From Cupriavidus yeoncheonensis (GTDB lineage: Bacteria; Pseudomonadota; Gammaproteobacteria; Burkholderiales; Burkholderiaceae), in assembly GCF_905397275.1 (NCBI RefSeq), contig NZ_CAJPUY010000004.1:186001-250000 (forward strand): DNA of 64,000 nucleotides. Direction: 5' to 3'. Positions 1 through 7,536 of this stretch are shown one piece after another (the first letter of the stretch is position 1; every line of letters begins with the position of its first letter). The notes beneath the pieces were generated by a model, which worked only from the letters and a program-made list of their open reading frames with translations, was not told the DNA's origin and searched no databases. Made by a program: the position numbers and the translations under genes.

Positions 1-69
1 GCAACGCGCGCCTCAATCTGCGCTGAATCCGTCACCCCGTGGTGATCCAGTGCTTTCCGCGTCAGCGAG

Positions 70-204
70 ATGGCTGTCGCAAAAAGCCAAGCTCAAGGCG
101 TACAAGGCAAAGCGGAAAGTGTCGCCAGGCGGGATGATCCTGGAGTGCTTATCGAGAATCGGTCGAACGTGATGCAACCATCATTGCATTCACCTGAACT
201 GTAG
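70..204 (+). CDS. possible 44-residue leader peptide upstream of the TauD-type dioxygenase
   Basis: A short frame opens at ATG 70 and stops at TAG 202-204, ten bases before the dioxygenase ATG. The stop codon lies at the edge of that gene's ribosome binding site (TAGGAGA), so translation of the two could be coupled. Its central part (QGVQGKAESVARRDD) resembles the N-terminal extension of the frame leading into the Bug receptor gene at 3492, which reads QGAQGKAGSIARQDD. The two then differ by a six-base gap that keeps frame. I see no strong ribosome binding site for ATG 70. It could be a real leader peptide, a remnant of an older gene end, or a regulatory DNA element that happens to be open. 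Confidence 0.3.
   Translation: MAVAKSQAQGVQGKAESVARRDDPGVLIENRSNVMQPSLHSPEL
106..138 (+). repeat. leader element copy A (33 bp core)
   Basis: The core starts GGCAAAGCGGAAAGT and contains CGCCAGGC. By eye it matches copy B (3619-3651, minus) at 29 of 33 positions and copy C (7299-7331, minus) at about 28 of 33. Similarity to copy B extends to about 94-165, including CAAGGCG before the core and CTTATCGA after it. It lies 77 bases before the TauD-type dioxygenase start, in the same orientation as that gene. Confidence 0.6.
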
Positions 205-214
205 GAGACAGAAT

Positions 215-1060
215 ATGAAGATCAGGCAAATCACCCCCGCCATCGGGGCCGAGATTTCTGGCGTCAACCTCGGCGCGGCGGCGCGCGATCCGGCGCTCTT
301 CGCCGAGATCCGGGCGGCACTGCTCAAGCATCGGGTCCTCTTCTTTCGCAAGCAGGAGATCACGCGCGCCGATCATGTGGCCTTCGCGCGCTGCTTCGGA
401 GAACTGGAAGACCACCCTGTAGCTGGCAGTGTTCCCGAGCACCCCGGGCTTGTGAAGGTCTACCGCAGCGACAACCCGCACAGCTACGAGAACAGCTATC
501 ACAGCGACGGCCTCTGGCGCCCCAACCCGGCCATGGGGGCGGTGCTGCGCTGTATCGAATGTCCCGAACTCGGCGGCGACACCATCTGGGTCAACATGGT
601 CAAGGCGTACGAGGAACTGCCGGAGGAGATCAAAAAGAAGATCGACGGCCTGCGCGCCAGGGCCAGCATCGAGCACAGCTTCGGGGCGGTCATGACGCCG
701 GAAAACCGCGCCAAGCTGGCCAGCGATCATCCGCCCGTGGAGCATCCGGTGGTACGCACCCATCCGGAGACCGGGGAGAAGATCCTGTTCGTCGGCGCCT
801 CGTTCACGACGCACTTCACCAACTACAGCACGCCGGACAATGTGCGCTACGGGATCGACAAGTCGCCCGGCGGCCCTCTGCTGCTCCAATACCTGACCAG
901 CCGCGCCACCATTCCCGAGTACCAGGTGCGCTGGGCATGGCAGGAGGGCGACGTGGCGGTCTGGGACAACCGCAGCACACAGCACTACGCCGTCAACGAC
1001 TACTTCCCGGCACCGCGCAAGCTGGAGCGCGCCGGCATCGTGGGCGATATCCCCTACTGA
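215..1060 (+). CDS. TauD/TfdA-family Fe(II)/2-oxoglutarate dioxygenase
   Basis: A 281-residue cytoplasmic protein, the usual length for the TauD/TfdA family, which couples decarboxylation of 2-oxoglutarate to hydroxylation of a substrate, often releasing sulfite or opening an ether. The metal triad is visible: His96 and Asp98 in YHSDGLW and His257 in STQHYAVND. Arg272 in RKLERAG is the expected 2-oxoglutarate anchor. The start is fixed by TAGGAGA eight bases upstream. The substrate cannot be read from sequence; it could be taurine-like, an aryloxyalkanoate, or something linked to the BKACE and Bug genes nearby. It sits on the plus strand while the rest of the cluster is on the minus strand, but its leader carries the same element as two of those genes. 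Confidence 0.9.
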   Translation: MKIRQITPAIGAEISGVNLGAAARDPALFAEIRAALLKHRVLFFRKQEITRADHVAFARCFGELEDHPVAGSVPEHPGLVKVYRSDNPHSYENSYHSDGLWRPNPAMGAVLRCIECPELGGDTIWVNMVKAYEELPEEIKKKIDGLRARASIEHSFGAVMTPENRAKLASDHPPVEHPVVRTHPETGEKILFVGASFTTHFTNYSTPDNVRYGIDKSPGGPLLLQYLTSRATIPEYQVRWAWQEGDVAVWDNRSTQHYAVNDYFPAPRKLERAGIVGDIPY

Positions 1061-1120
1061 TTCGCAAACGGGCCGGCAGGATCACGTGCTGCTCTCCATG
1101 CGCAATTGGACAAGGGCATC

Positions 1121-1521
1121 ATGGGGGCGATCCGGTATGAAAAGCAAGGGCCGGCGGCGCAGGTGCTGGAATTCGGCGAGCTGCCGTCGATGTCAATGCA
1201 GTCGACAACGCAGGGCTTTGTCTGCAGGTCGCCTCTAATCATGCGCGGTGGGTCTCGTATGCCAGCGGTGCCCACCAGGCGCTTCCCCTGGTGGCGCTGA
1301 TTCGCAAGAATCTCCGCCTGCAGGGACTCTACCTGCCAGGGTTGCCCTGCGAGGTGCACTGGATAGTCCAGAAGGGATTGTCGCGCTGGATGAAAGACGT
1401 CCCGGGTGCCATTCACGCTGTCGACAGCATCTTCGACTTGCGAGACACAGCGCAGGCCTATCTGGCCGTCGAGGCGGGCACCAGGCTCGGCACCGTCGTG
1501 GTTCGGTGCGATACGGACTAG
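1121..1521 (+). pseudogene. remnant of a zinc-independent quinone oxidoreductase/MDR gene
   Basis: Frame 1121-1189 begins MGAIRYEKQGPAAQVLEFGE, a typical N-terminus of an NADPH:quinone reductase. A different frame, open from about 1190 to the TAG at 1519, encodes a matching C-terminus with SNHARWVSY, LIRKNLRLQGLYL and an ending AGTRLGTVVVR. The two frames differ by two bases and together cover only about 130 of the roughly 325 residues expected, so the nucleotide-binding middle is gone. This looks like an internal deletion with frameshift. The intact oxidoreductase at 6220-7200 is a different subtype, so this is not a partial duplicate of it. Confidence 0.7.
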
Positions 1522-1746
1522 GTCATGCGGCCGGTCCCGGGCAGGCACCTGAAATGCCTTGCTGACAACGAACCAGAACTATCGGCCAGTGCACGCGCGT
1601 GCAGGGCCCACCATGGGCCTACTCGCCGACGGACAAGACTGCGCTGGCGAGTTATTCAACCAAACCAGGAGTATGAATCCCACGACATCCGGAAATCAGC
1701 CAACGGTTGTGAGCGGCGGCGGCCTGTGCCGCCGTCAGCCCCGCCG

Positions 1747-2394
1747 TCAGCCTTTGCGCTTCGCCAGCACCTCGCGGATGATCTGCACGAAGGCCTCGGC
1801 CGGCTGTCCACCCGAGACAAGATAGCGGTTGTCGAAAATGATCGACGGGACCGAGTTGATACCCATCGACTGGAACTTCGCCACTTCGCCGCGCACCTCG
1901 TCCGCATACTCGCCGCTCTCCAGCACGCGTCGCGCTTGCGTAGCATCGAGCCCCACCGACTGGGCCGCTTCCAGCAGCACATCGTGATTGCTCGGGTCCT
2001 TGCCGCTGCCGTGATAGGCCTTCAGCAGCGCCTCCTTGAGCGGCAGCTTCTTGCCCTGCGCGCCAGCCCAGTGCAGCAGCCGATGACCATCGAAGGTGTT
2101 GTAGATGCGGGTCCGGGGGGCGAAGGCGAAGCCCGCGCTGGCACCGCGTTCGCGTATCAGCGCCTGCCTCTCGGCGACTTGCGCGGCAGTACTGCCGTTC
2201 TTCCTGCTGGCGTAGTCGAGGACGGTCTGCCCTTCCGGCGGCATGTCGGGATTCAACTCGAACGGATGCACGACGATCTCGGCGTCCACTTCGTCCCCGA
2301 GTTGCTTCAGCGCATGCTTGAGCGACCACAAGCCGATGGCGCACCACGGGCAGGCAATATCGGAGACAAAATCGATCCTGAGTGCTTGAGTCAT
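1747..2394 (-). CDS. DsbA-family oxidoreductase, FrnE-like
   Basis: A 215-residue thioredoxin-fold protein with the redox motif Cys15-Pro-Trp-Cys18 close to the N-terminus and no signal peptide, so probably cytoplasmic like FrnE-type DsbA relatives. Such proteins act as dithiol-disulfide isomerases or, in some pathways, glutathione-dependent isomerases. ATG 2394 is chosen over a TTG five codons upstream because CAGGGAA lies six bases before it. The gene follows the Bug receptor gene (stop at 2488) by 93 bases on the same strand and may be the last gene of that transcript. No partner protein is evident. Confidence 0.88.
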   Translation of the reverse strand: MTQALRIDFVSDIACPWCAIGLWSLKHALKQLGDEVDAEIVVHPFELNPDMPPEGQTVLDYASRKNGSTAAQVAERQALIRERGASAGFAFAPRTRIYNTFDGHRLLHWAGAQGKKLPLKEALLKAYHGSGKDPSNHDVLLEAAQSVGLDATQARRVLESGEYADEVRGEVAKFQSMGINSVPSIIFDNRYLVSGGQPAEAFVQIIREVLAKRKG

Positions 2395-2487
2395 TGACGT
2401 TCCCTGCAATCGTTGATGGCGCAGACTGATGGGCCGGCAAGGGCTGTCTGAAGACGCGCAGGCGCACCTTCCACAACCCCGCCGCCG

Positions 2488-3492
2488 TCAGTCCGGAGTG
2501 AAGTTGATGGAGCGCAACAGCTTGCCCTGGCGCTCGTAGGACTCGCGCGCATCCTTCGAGAGCTCTTCGGTAGTAGCCAGCGAGCCGGGTTCCATTCCCA
2601 TCTGTTCGAGCTTCGGGCGGAGCGCGGGCGATTGCGTGACCTTGAGCGTAGCGTCGCGCATCTTGGCGATCACGGCTGGCGGTACGCCAGACGCTGACCA
2701 GATCCCCATCCAGCTCACGTCCTGGAGGTCGGGATATCCTAGCTCGGTAAAGGTGGGGACGTTGGGCAGTGCCGCCATCCGCTTCGGCGAAGCCACGGCA
2801 TAGGCCCTCAGCTTCCCGGCCTTGATGAACGGCATCGAAGTCGCGGGGCCGTCGAACATGAGAGGCACCTGTCCGCCCATGACATCCTGGAGTGCGGGCG
2901 GCGAACCCTTGTAGTTCACATTGCCGACATCGAGCCCGGCAAGCCGGTTGAACTGCACGCCCATGGTCTGGCCACGCGTGCCGACACCGAAGTTCGCGTA
3001 GTCGAGCTTGCCCGGCTTCGCCTTGGCGTACGTGACCAGCTCCCCAAGATTCTTCGCGGGCAGGCCGGGATTCCCGACCAGAATGAGGCTGGACCGCGTG
3101 AGTTGGGCAATCGGGACGATATCCTTGAACGGGTCGTATGGCGCCTTGACGACGTGAGGCACTTCCGAGACGATCCCCTTCTGGATCAGGAGGAACGTGT
3201 AGCCATCGCGCAGCGAAGACAGCATGCTCTGGACGGCGATGGAGCCGCCCGCGCCAGGCTTGTAATCGACGATAACAGTCTGGCCGAGCGGAGTTTCCAG
3301 CTCATGGGCAATCAGGCGTGCCACGATATCCGCGGTGCCGCCCGGAGGCGCGCCTACGAGGATGCGCACAGGTTTGGTGGGCCATTCTGCGGCCCGTGCC
3401 GCATCCATGGCCGGAATCAGCGCGCCAAAGGCAAGCGTGAGCGCCATGCCCTGGCGCACTATCTGGGTGAAGCAGTTCAATGCGATCTCCAT
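2488..3492 (-). CDS. Bug-family tripartite tricarboxylate transporter substrate-binding protein
   Basis: A periplasmic solute receptor of the Bug (TctC-like) family, about 334 residues from ATG 3492. That start gives a clean signal peptide ending ARAAEWP, followed by the family's KPVRILVGAPPGGTADIVAR opening. The frame stays open upstream to ATG 3666 and would add 58 residues that look like leader rather than mature protein. Bug proteins bind carboxylates or amides, usually for TctAB membrane partners, but no TctAB genes are in the window, so this is probably an orphan receptor, as is common in Cupriavidus and Bordetella. It has its own leader with element copy B and so may be transcribed separately from the second Bug gene upstream. 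Confidence 0.9.
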   Translation of the reverse strand: MEIALNCFTQIVRQGMALTLAFGALIPAMDAARAAEWPTKPVRILVGAPPGGTADIVARLIAHELETPLGQTVIVDYKPGAGGSIAVQSMLSSLRDGYTFLLIQKGIVSEVPHVVKAPYDPFKDIVPIAQLTRSSLILVGNPGLPAKNLGELVTYAKAKPGKLDYANFGVGTRGQTMGVQFNRLAGLDVGNVNYKGSPPALQDVMGGQVPLMFDGPATSMPFIKAGKLRAYAVASPKRMAALPNVPTFTELGYPDLQDVSWMGIWSASGVPPAVIAKMRDATLKVTQSPALRPKLEQMGMEPGSLATTEELSKDARESYERQGKLLRSINFTPD

Positions 3493-3969
3493 TCTCTCAG
3501 GCCGGCCGCCGGCAAGCGCAGCGGACGTGCGAGAGGCCCCTGTCCTACTACTCTTCTGTTCCTGAGCGCTTGCCCTGGGTTCGACGTGACCATTGTCGAT
3601 AAGGACCTCTGTCACCGAATCATCCTGCCTGGCGATACTTCCGGCTTTGCCTTGTGCGCCTTGCATTTAGCATTTGACGACAGCCATCCACGACGCAGGA
3701 CTATGGTGCGCTGCGCGCTGCAGCTGACAGAGGGGGTCTGCCATGCCGCAGCAGAGGCTGCAGCCCCGGGGAGAGCCGGGTCGCAAACGGCACCGCTGCC
3801 GACAGGCAGCGCCTTCACGGGCGACCAGGGCATGACGCGGGCGTGGGCAAAGGCGCACCTCGAGAGCCGGACCCTCCGCTTCCAACCGCCACGGATTCCG
3901 GGGGAGCCTCATCTGTTGCGGCGTTATCCGCGACCAGCAAGTTGACGACGCTCCCACGCGCCGCACCGT
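3493..3969. other. intergenic region between two Bug receptor genes
   Basis: This stretch carries the presumed promoter and leader of the 3492 Bug gene, including element copy B at 3619-3651. The part from 3670 to 3969 holds no gene I can support; the frames open there are low-complexity and have no ribosome binding site. No clear intrinsic terminator for the 3970-4968 gene was found. Confidence 0.5.
3619..3651 (-). repeat. leader element copy B (33 bp core)
   Basis: Reads GGCAAAGCCGGAAGTATCGC on the minus strand and matches copy A at 29 of 33 positions. Similarity to A continues on both sides, including CAAGGCG before the core and CTTATCGA after it. It ends 127 bases before the Bug gene start at 3492, in the same orientation as that gene. 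Confidence 0.6.
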
Positions 3970-4968
3970 TCACTCGTCGAGACGGATCTTTGCATCGGCT
4001 GCGATCTTCCCCCACAGCTGCAGATCGCGGCTGACCGTTTCGGCGAACTGTGCCGTGGTCTTCAAGGGCGGCGGCCCGAAGTTCATGTTTTTCATCATGG
4101 TTGCGAGCTCAGGGGACGCCTGGACCTTATTGACTTCATCGGCCAGTCTCTTCACGATCGCCGGGTTGGTTCCCGCCGGCGCGAACATGCCGAACCAGCC
4201 CACTGCATCGAACTTGTAGCCCTGTTCACCCATGGTCTTGACATCGGGCAACTGCGGTGCGCGTACATTGCCAGCAACGGCAATGGCGCGGACCTTTCCG
4301 GATCGCAGGAAGGGGACGGGCGCGGCCGGATCCGTCCAGCCAATTTTCACGACACCAGAGGCAAGGTCAGTCAGCAGCTGATTCGAAGTCCGATACGCGA
4401 CGTGATCGGTCTTCATGTCGGTCTGCTTCTTGAGCCATTCCATCATCAGCTGCCCTGAAGATCCCGTGGACCAGCTAGCGTAGCTGTACTTGTCCGGATT
4501 CGCCTTCACCAGCTGGATCAGCTCCGGCAGGTTGCGGACCGGCAGGTCATTGCTCACCAGCAACACCACGCCACCCTCGGCCGTCTCGGCGATCGGTACA
4601 AGGCTCTTCTTCGGATCGTACGGGATGGTCTTCAGAACGGCCGGGGCGACAACCTGGTTCGATGCCGTGGTGTAGAGAATCGTGTATCCGTCGGCCGGCG
4701 CCTTGACGACAGCGTTGGTGCCGATGACTCCACTGCCGCCTGGCCGGTTTTCGATCACGACTGGTTGCTTCAAGGCTACCGTCAGGCGTTGCGCCATCAC
4801 GCGTGCCAGGGCATCCGTTCCTGATCCTGCCGACGACGCAACGATCATCTGAATCGGGCGCGCGGGCCAGGCTGCTTCCTCCGCCTGCACCGGGCCGGAT
4901 GCCCACAACGCCAGAAGCGCCGCCGAGCCCAGCGTGGCCGCAACCAGTTTTTTAATTCGCAATGCCAT
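3970..4968 (-). CDS. Bug-family tripartite tricarboxylate transporter substrate-binding protein
   Basis: A 332-residue periplasmic receptor of the Bug family and a distant paralogue of the 3492 gene. It has a signal peptide ending PVQAEEAAWP, then RPIQMIVASSAGSGTDALAR, the family's ligand-loop region. The start at 4968 has GGAGG seven bases upstream. It lies 126 bases after the BKACE gene on the same strand, so it probably supplies or senses that pathway's substrate. No TctA/TctB membrane subunits are adjacent. The gap before it contains a long inverted repeat (5008-5084) that may end or attenuate the upstream transcript. Confidence 0.9.
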   Translation of the reverse strand: MALRIKKLVAATLGSAALLALWASGPVQAEEAAWPARPIQMIVASSAGSGTDALARVMAQRLTVALKQPVVIENRPGGSGVIGTNAVVKAPADGYTILYTTASNQVVAPAVLKTIPYDPKKSLVPIAETAEGGVVLLVSNDLPVRNLPELIQLVKANPDKYSYASWSTGSSGQLMMEWLKKQTDMKTDHVAYRTSNQLLTDLASGVVKIGWTDPAAPVPFLRSGKVRAIAVAGNVRAPQLPDVKTMGEQGYKFDAVGWFGMFAPAGTNPAIVKRLADEVNKVQASPELATMMKNMNFGPPPLKTTAQFAETVSRDLQLWGKIAADAKIRLDE

Positions 4969-5007
4969 TGTCTACCTCCATGTACTAGTTTTCTTGACGG
5001 TCGATGA

Positions 5008-5084
5008 GGGGAACTGCAGCGTCAGCCCGAGTGCGTCTCCGGAAAAAGCTGGTCGACGCATGCAGCACAGGCTGTCAGTTCCCC
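5008..5084. repeat. inverted repeat between BKACE and Bug genes
   Basis: The arms GGGGAACTG (5008-5016) and CAGTTCCCC (5076-5084) are perfectly complementary, with partial pairing continuing inward (CAGC/GCTG). It starts about 10 bases after the BKACE stop and ends about 40 bases before the Bug gene start. It may be an attenuating stem in the transcript or a binding site for a dimeric regulator. There is no clear U-tract. Confidence 0.45.
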
Positions 5085-5094
5085 CAAAAACCCT

Positions 5095-6156
5095 TTACTG
5101 GCACTCGAACTTCTTCAGGAAGCCCTGGTGGCCACCGTTGCGATTGGGGGCGAAGCCATTCTTCTGCAGCGTCTCTTCCACCGTGTCGTAGAAGACGCCA
5201 AGCTGCAGGATCTCGCGGGTCTGCTGCGCCGTGGCGATGGGGCGGCCAAATTCGCCGGCGATACGCACCAGTTGCTTGATCTGCTCGACGGTGCTCATCT
5301 TGCCCGTGCGGGTCTGGTTCCAGAGTACGTCCTCGATGCCGCACCGCACATGCAGGCCCAGCGCCATGCCGATCATATTGATGGGCAGCACATTGAGCAC
5401 CGAACTCTCCACCGTCACCACGGCACCGTCCGGCACGGCGCGCAGAATGTTGGCCAGGTTGAAGATGTTCGCCTGGTCCATCCCGCCGCTGATCGCCACC
5501 CAGTTCATCACCAGCGGGCCCTTGTAGACGCCGCGGCGAATCATGCGCTCGATGGTTTCAAAGCTGTTGATGTTGTAGCACTGGAACTCGCTCTGGATGC
5601 CCGCGGCGGTCAGGCGTCGAACGTGCTCCTCGTACCAGCTGGGATTCGAGGGCACGACCATGTCCTTGTAGGTCTCGTAGAGGTGCGGGAATCCCCGCGA
5701 AACGCCCCTGAAGTCATCCACACCGGCATGCTCCGTCACATTCATCTGCGACGTGTTGACGGTCACCGTCACCTGGTCGGGCTTCGGGTCGAGTTCGGCC
5801 AGCATATGCCGCGTGTCATCGCTGAGCCATTTGGCGCCCTGCCCCTCTTCAGGCGCGAAGCTGATCGAGCCGCCCACCTGGATGACCATTTCCGGGCAGG
5901 CCTCGCGCACCCCGGCGATCAGTTCATTGAACTTGGACAGGCGCTTGCTGCCCTTGCCGTCCTCTTCGCGCACGTGCAGATGCAGCACTCTCGCACCGGC
6001 TTCGTAGCAATCCACTGCCTTCTGGATCTGATCCGCCATGGTGACAGGGATGTCTTCCGGGAAGTCCGAAGGAATCCAGCCCGGCGCATAGGGAGCGGCG
6101 GTGATGATCAGAGGCTGCTGATTTTCGGGATACAGGTGGCCGTCGAGGAAGTTCAT
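5095..6156 (-). CDS. BKACE-family (DUF849) beta-keto acid cleavage enzyme
   Basis: A 353-residue TIM-barrel enzyme of the 3-keto-5-aminohexanoate cleavage (Kce/BKACE) family, which condenses a beta-keto acid with acetyl-CoA to give acetoacetate and a new acyl-CoA. The zinc-binding HLHVR motif (His59, His61) is present, preceded by PLIITAAPYA. The sequence is longer than the roughly 275-310 residues of typical members, with additions in the middle. Substrates vary widely in this family (carnitine-derived, aminohexanoate, dehydrocarnitine and others), so none is assigned. It is 63 bases downstream of the quinone oxidoreductase gene and upstream of a Bug receptor, an arrangement that suggests one catabolic transcript. 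Confidence 0.85.
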   Translation of the reverse strand: MNFLDGHLYPENQQPLIITAAPYAPGWIPSDFPEDIPVTMADQIQKAVDCYEAGARVLHLHVREEDGKGSKRLSKFNELIAGVREACPEMVIQVGGSISFAPEEGQGAKWLSDDTRHMLAELDPKPDQVTVTVNTSQMNVTEHAGVDDFRGVSRGFPHLYETYKDMVVPSNPSWYEEHVRRLTAAGIQSEFQCYNINSFETIERMIRRGVYKGPLVMNWVAISGGMDQANIFNLANILRAVPDGAVVTVESSVLNVLPINMIGMALGLHVRCGIEDVLWNQTRTGKMSTVEQIKQLVRIAGEFGRPIATAQQTREILQLGVFYDTVEETLQKNGFAPNRNGGHQGFLKKFECQ

Positions 6157-6219
6157 GTTGATGGGTATCCAAATTGATTTGCGAATGCCGGGAATGTCGA
6201 ATCTGACAGGAAAGGCCTG

Positions 6220-7200
6220 TCAAACCAGGAAGATGGACGAGCCGGTGGTCTTGCGGGACTCGAGGTCGCGATGTGCCTGCGCGGCATCCTCCAGGGCATA
6301 GCGCTGGTTGATCCCGATGCGGATGCGGCCTGCCGCCACGTGGCCGAACAGCTCATCGACCAGTTCCGCCTTTTCGGCAGGATCGGCGATATAGTCGGCC
6401 AGGCCCGGACGCGTCAGGAATGCCGAGCCTTTGCGGGCCAGGATAGCCGGATCGAACCCGGTGACCGGACCGGAGGCAAACCCCACGCACACCAGCAGGC
6501 CGCGGCGCTTGAGCGAGTCCAGCGAGGACATGAAGGTGTCCTTGCCCACGCTGTCGAAGACCACGTTCACGCCCACGCCATCGGTCAGTTCCCGCACGCG
6601 CTTGGCCACGTCCTCATGGCTGTAGTTGATCGTGTGATCACAGCCATGGGCGCGCGCGACTTCGGCCTTGGCGTCGGTGGAAACCGTTCCGATCACGGTC
6701 AGTCCCTGCAGCTTGGCCCATTGCGAAATGATCAGGCCGGCACCGCCTGCGGCGGCATGCAGCAGGATGGAGTCGCCCGCCTTGAAGGGGTAGATGCGGC
6801 GCATCAGGTAGGCCGCTGACAGGCCCCGCATGGTCATGGCCGCCGCGACTTCGCAACTGATTGCCTCCGGCAGCTTGATCAGCGGTGCGGCGGAGATCAG
6901 CCGCTCCGTGCTGTAGGCGCCCAGCGTGTTGGTAAAGCCCGTATAGGTCACACGGTCGCCGACCGCCAGATGGGTGACGCCGGCACCGACGGCCTCGATC
7001 ACGCCGGAGGCCTCATTGCCAAGGCCGCTAGGCAACGGCACCTGGTAAGTACCGCTGCGGAAGTAAGTGTCGGCAAAATTCAGGCCGACGGCCACGTGAC
7101 GGAGGCGAACTTCCCCCGGCCCCGGTTCGCCGACACTGACGTCCTCAAAACGAAGGACATCGGGACCGCCTGTTTCGTAAAACTTCACGACCTTCGCCAT
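6220..7200 (-). CDS. NADPH:quinone oxidoreductase-like MDR protein
   Basis: A 326-residue zinc-independent medium-chain dehydrogenase/reductase of the QOR group. It starts MAKVVKFYETGGPDVLRFED, has the AGGAGLIISQWAKLQG nucleotide-binding segment near residue 150, and ends with an AHRDLESRKTTGSSIFLV tail. No structural-zinc cysteine cluster is seen. It probably reduces quinones or an unsaturated carbonyl with NADPH. The start at 7200 has AGGAGA seven bases upstream. It is the first gene of a minus-strand run (QOR, BKACE, Bug), and its leader holds element copy C and a direct repeat. Confidence 0.88.
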   Translation of the reverse strand: MAKVVKFYETGGPDVLRFEDVSVGEPGPGEVRLRHVAVGLNFADTYFRSGTYQVPLPSGLGNEASGVIEAVGAGVTHLAVGDRVTYTGFTNTLGAYSTERLISAAPLIKLPEAISCEVAAAMTMRGLSAAYLMRRIYPFKAGDSILLHAAAGGAGLIISQWAKLQGLTVIGTVSTDAKAEVARAHGCDHTINYSHEDVAKRVRELTDGVGVNVVFDSVGKDTFMSSLDSLKRRGLLVCVGFASGPVTGFDPAILARKGSAFLTRPGLADYIADPAEKAELVDELFGHVAAGRIRIGINQRYALEDAAQAHRDLESRKTTGSSIFLV

Positions 7201-7225
7201 GTCGTCTCCTGTTCTCTATCTGATT

Positions 7226-7249
7226 TGACCGCTTATGTGACCGCTTATG
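7226..7249. repeat. 12 bp direct repeat in the quinone oxidoreductase leader
   Basis: TGACCGCTTATG occurs twice head-to-tail (7226-7237 and 7238-7249), followed by a partial third copy, TGATCGCTAA. It lies 26-50 bases before the oxidoreductase start at 7200 and could be a tandem regulator site or a slippage product. Confidence 0.6.
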
Positions 7250-7298
7250 TGATCGCTAACCTGGGGCTTGCCGCTTGAGCTCGCCACAGGACAAGCGA

Positions 7299-7331
7299 AT
7301 CTTCTGGCCTGGCGCAACTTTCCGCTTTGCC
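7299..7331 (-). repeat. leader element copy C (33 bp core)
   Basis: On the minus strand it reads GGCAAAGCGGAAAGT followed by CGCCAGGC two bases later, about 28 of 33 positions identical to copy A. It ends 99 bases before the quinone oxidoreductase start and is oriented with that gene. Flanking sequence is less similar than between A and B. Confidence 0.55.
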
Positions 7332-7444
7332 GTTCACGTCGTGGGCTTTTCCATATGTGACACGCCGGCGCCGGTGCACCGGCTCGCCCGCGGCATCAAG
7401 CCGGGAGTCGATGGCACGCCTCGCTCCGCTCGCAAACGACAAAG

Positions 7445-7499
7445 CACGAGCGCCAGCGCGCCCTGCCCGGGACTCCGGCAGGGCGCGCTGGCGCTCGTG
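7445..7499 (-). terminator. very stable hairpin after the porin gene
   Basis: A perfect inverted repeat with 23-base arms (7445-7467 and 7477-7499) and a nine-base loop. It begins 38 bases after the porin stop codon. The minus-strand sequence after it is only mildly T-rich (CTTTGTCGTTTGC), so it may stop transcription weakly and mainly protect the 3' end of an abundant porin mRNA. It also insulates the oxidoreductase leader from porin transcription. Confidence 0.65.
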
Positions 7500-7536
7500 T
7501 GTTCTGCGGGAGCCCTGCTTCCGGCTCCCGTCGGGC

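Noticed and set aside
1..69. Possible end of an upstream gene or transposase at the left window edge
   Set aside because: Too short to identify; no frame with recognisable sequence enters from the left.
3667..3966. A 99-residue minus-strand frame between the Bug genes
   Set aside because: No ribosome binding site, skewed Arg/Pro/Cys content and no conserved motif.
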